A DNA stretch of 25,086 bases. Origin: TMED109 sp002684605. Lineage in GTDB: Bacteria; Pseudomonadota; Alphaproteobacteria; TMED109. How positions within the stretch are numbered: the stretch's first letter is position 1; every line of letters starts with the position of its first letter. The position numbers and the translations under genes were made by a program. Below the pieces are notes generated by a model that searched no databases, was not told the DNA's origin, and worked only from the letters and a program-made list of their open reading frames with translations. The DNA lies in contig CAJWSU010000018.1 in the NCBI GenBank assembly GCA_913046335.1, positions 1-25,086 of the forward strand. The letters run 5' to 3'. Positions 23,670-25,086 of the stretch are shown piece after piece.

Positions 23670-25086
23670 TTATAAATCCTTAAAAAGTTTTTTCATTTTT
23701 TGAATTTCTTTATCCATTCTTATGATAGTTTTTTTAAAGTTTTCTATTTCTTTAACTTTACTGTTTTCAATTACTTCTTTAGTTTTAGTTTCAATAATTT
23801 TTTCATTTTTTCTTGCTAAAACAGAAAATACTTTTACATCTCTGTTTATTCCTTTCATTTTTACAGCTTCTTTCTCTTCTACATCAACCATATCTTCTAC
23901 ATGCGCATACGTTTCATAACTCATGAGTATTCCATCTGCATCACCTGCAGCTTCAAGTCGAGCTGCAACATTTACTTCCCCACCTATAATAGTATATGTC
24001 AGTCTTTGCTCACTTCCAAAGTTTCCTACATTACAGTAACCTGTATTAATTCCTATTCTAATTTTAAATGGATCTAGAAAGCCTCTAGACTTCCAATTAC
24101 GCCTTAATTCAATCATTTTTTCCTGCATCTTAAGCGACATTTCTACGCATGCTCTAGCATCTTCTCTCTCACCTTTAGAAGAAGGATCTCCAAAAAATAG
24201 CATTACAGCATCCCCTATATATTTATCAATAGTAGCGCCATATTTTAAGGCAATATTTGTCATTTCAGAAAAATATTCATTTAAATAGATAGTTAAATCC
24301 TCTGGTTGTAAAGACTCAGATGTTGCAGTAAAGTTTTTAATATCACTAAAAAAGACTGTTAGTTTTTTTCTTTTTGTAGCTATATCAGTATTAAAATCTC
24401 CTCTAATCATAGCTTTATGTATTTGAGGTGGAATAAACTTACTCAATTGATTGGTAAGTAATTCAGACCTTTTTTTTTGTAAATTAGAGTCTTTTAATAC
24501 ATTTTGGATAAAGCTTTGTTTAGCATTTTCTCTTATTTCATTTTCAATTGCATCTAAATCTACTTTTTTTTTATTTTTTAAAAAAGTTATATGCCATACA
24601 AACTTACACCAACCTGTTTTATCTTGTTTTGATTTGCTTTTTACAAACTTGATTTTTATATCCCAGCTTTTTCTTAAGATACCTAATTCACCTGAAATTA
24701 TACCTCTATTAAAATACTCGTTCTCATATAAAACCGCATTTATTAAAGTAAACTCGATGACATCTTTACTAATAACTTTTGAAGAACAACCTACAATATT
24801 TTCTTTTGGAGTAAAAATAGATGCTTTAGTATTAAAATCTAACCTGTTAGCCGTCATTTTCATATAATCATTTCTAATACTTCTCAAAACTTTAATTAAG
24901 TCTGAGTTTAACTTTTTAAAGTTTTTTTTAATAAATATAAATTGATGATCATTACCTGATTTTTTAATTATTTCTTTATACTCATCCATCATAGTAAGAC
25001 CATAAAAATATAAAGCCTCCTTACCAAACCTTTTTCTTGCTGCCGATTGAATTGCACCTCTAACCTTGTAGGAATATTTTTTCTTT
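23670..25086 (-). CDS. Class III adenylate cyclase, paralogue of the left-edge cyclase (N-terminus outside window)
   Basis: The reading frame stays open from 23670 to the window end, so the ATG at 24992 is internal. Upstream codons encode KYSYKVRGAIQSAARKRFGK and EALYFYGLTMMDEY, which align with FYPRIIRGNIHEIILDRYGE and KTLYYLGVEQF of the cyclase at 294-1886. By that alignment about 40-50 residues lie outside. The catalytic domain carries FFSDIKNF, DKYIGDAVM, YTIIGGEVNVAARLE, with both metal aspartates, Lys and Thr substrate residues, Asn and Arg intact, so it should make cAMP. A charged coiled-coil-like tail ends it. The N-terminal half (the same unassigned domain) is much more diverged than the catalytic half. 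There is no membrane segment in the visible part. A gap of 88 bp separates it from the TPR cyclase downstream on the same strand. Confidence 0.87.
   Translation of the reverse strand, partial: KKKYSYKVRGAIQSAARKRFGKEALYFYGLTMMDEYKEIIKKSGNDHQFIFIKKNFKKLNSDLIKVLRSIRNDYMKMTANRLDFNTKASIFTPKENIVGCSSKVISKDVIEFTLINAVLYENEYFNRGIISGELGILRKSWDIKIKFVKSKSKQDKTGWCKFVWHITFLKNKKKVDLDAIENEIRENAKQSFIQNVLKDSNLQKKRSELLTNQLSKFIPPQIHKAMIRGDFNTDIATKRKKLTVFFSDIKNFTATSESLQPEDLTIYLNEYFSEMTNIALKYGATIDKYIGDAVMLFFGDPSSKGEREDARACVEMSLKMQEKMIELRRNWKSRGFLDPFKIRIGINTGYCNVGNFGSEQRLTYTIIGGEVNVAARLEAAGDADGILMSYETYAHVEDMVDVEEKEAVKMKGINRDVKVFSVLARKNEKIIETKTKEVIENSKVKEIENFKKTIIRMDKEIQKMKKLFKDL

Noticed and set aside
24451..24867. 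138-codon plus-strand frame opposite the right-edge cyclase
   Set aside because: Antisense shadow of the N-terminal domain, which is itself supported by alignment to the paralogue.

Overview
This window looks like about 25 kb of chromosome from a low-GC, Gram-negative, probably alphaproteobacterial heterotroph. The suggestion rests on strong AT bias, a rhizobial-style TPR adenylate cyclase, a TakP-like TRAP binding protein, a soluble PQQ sugar dehydrogenase with its own cytochrome c, and a box (aerobic benzoyl-CoA) pathway. A free-living, perhaps marine, lifestyle is inference only. No rRNA, tRNA, CRISPR array, insertion sequence or phage gene was seen.

Layout. Positions 1-1886 (minus): a class III adenylate cyclase with an unassigned N-terminal domain, followed by the N-terminus of an epoxide hydrolase cut by the window edge. 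1961-5547 (plus): a tight run of a 3-hydroxyacyl-CoA dehydrogenase that lacks the enoyl-CoA hydratase half of its long relatives, an arylformamidase-like alpha/beta hydrolase, and the bifunctional NAD(P)H-hydrate repair enzyme Nnr. 5596-12485: a divergent aromatic catabolism locus. The minus arm is MioC-like flavodoxin, benzoate-CoA ligase and alpha/beta hydrolase. The plus arm is BoxR, BoxC and BoxB. Between the arms lies a perfect palindrome of the form TGCA-N6-TGCA that carries TATAAT on both strands, with a near copy just before boxC. 12497-15870 (minus): thiC under a TPP riboswitch, with an aldehyde dehydrogenase gene 11 bp downstream. 15938-17056: HflX GTPase. 17104-18021 (plus): a GlcG/HbpS-like secreted protein and a small cysteine-rich secreted protein. 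18052-19835 (minus): cytochrome c and PQQ sugar dehydrogenase, with a clear promoter and a clear intrinsic terminator. 20144-21663 (plus): a DctP/TakP-type binding lipoprotein with no permease beside it, and a small unknown protein. 21668-25086 (minus): a membrane TPR adenylate cyclase and a paralogue of the first cyclase that runs off the right edge.

How the genes fit together. Benzoate (or a close aromatic acid) would be activated by BclA, epoxidised by the diiron oxygenase BoxB and ring-cleaved by BoxC, with BoxR sensing the CoA ester. The usual reductase BoxA is absent from the window, and a flavodoxin occupies the first position of the arm that faces BoxR. The main hypothesis is that this flavodoxin replaces part of the BoxA electron supply to BoxB. 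BoxD and the later beta-oxidation steps are not clearly encoded here. The aldehyde dehydrogenase and the 3-hydroxyacyl-CoA dehydrogenase are candidates, but neither carries the BoxR-type operator.
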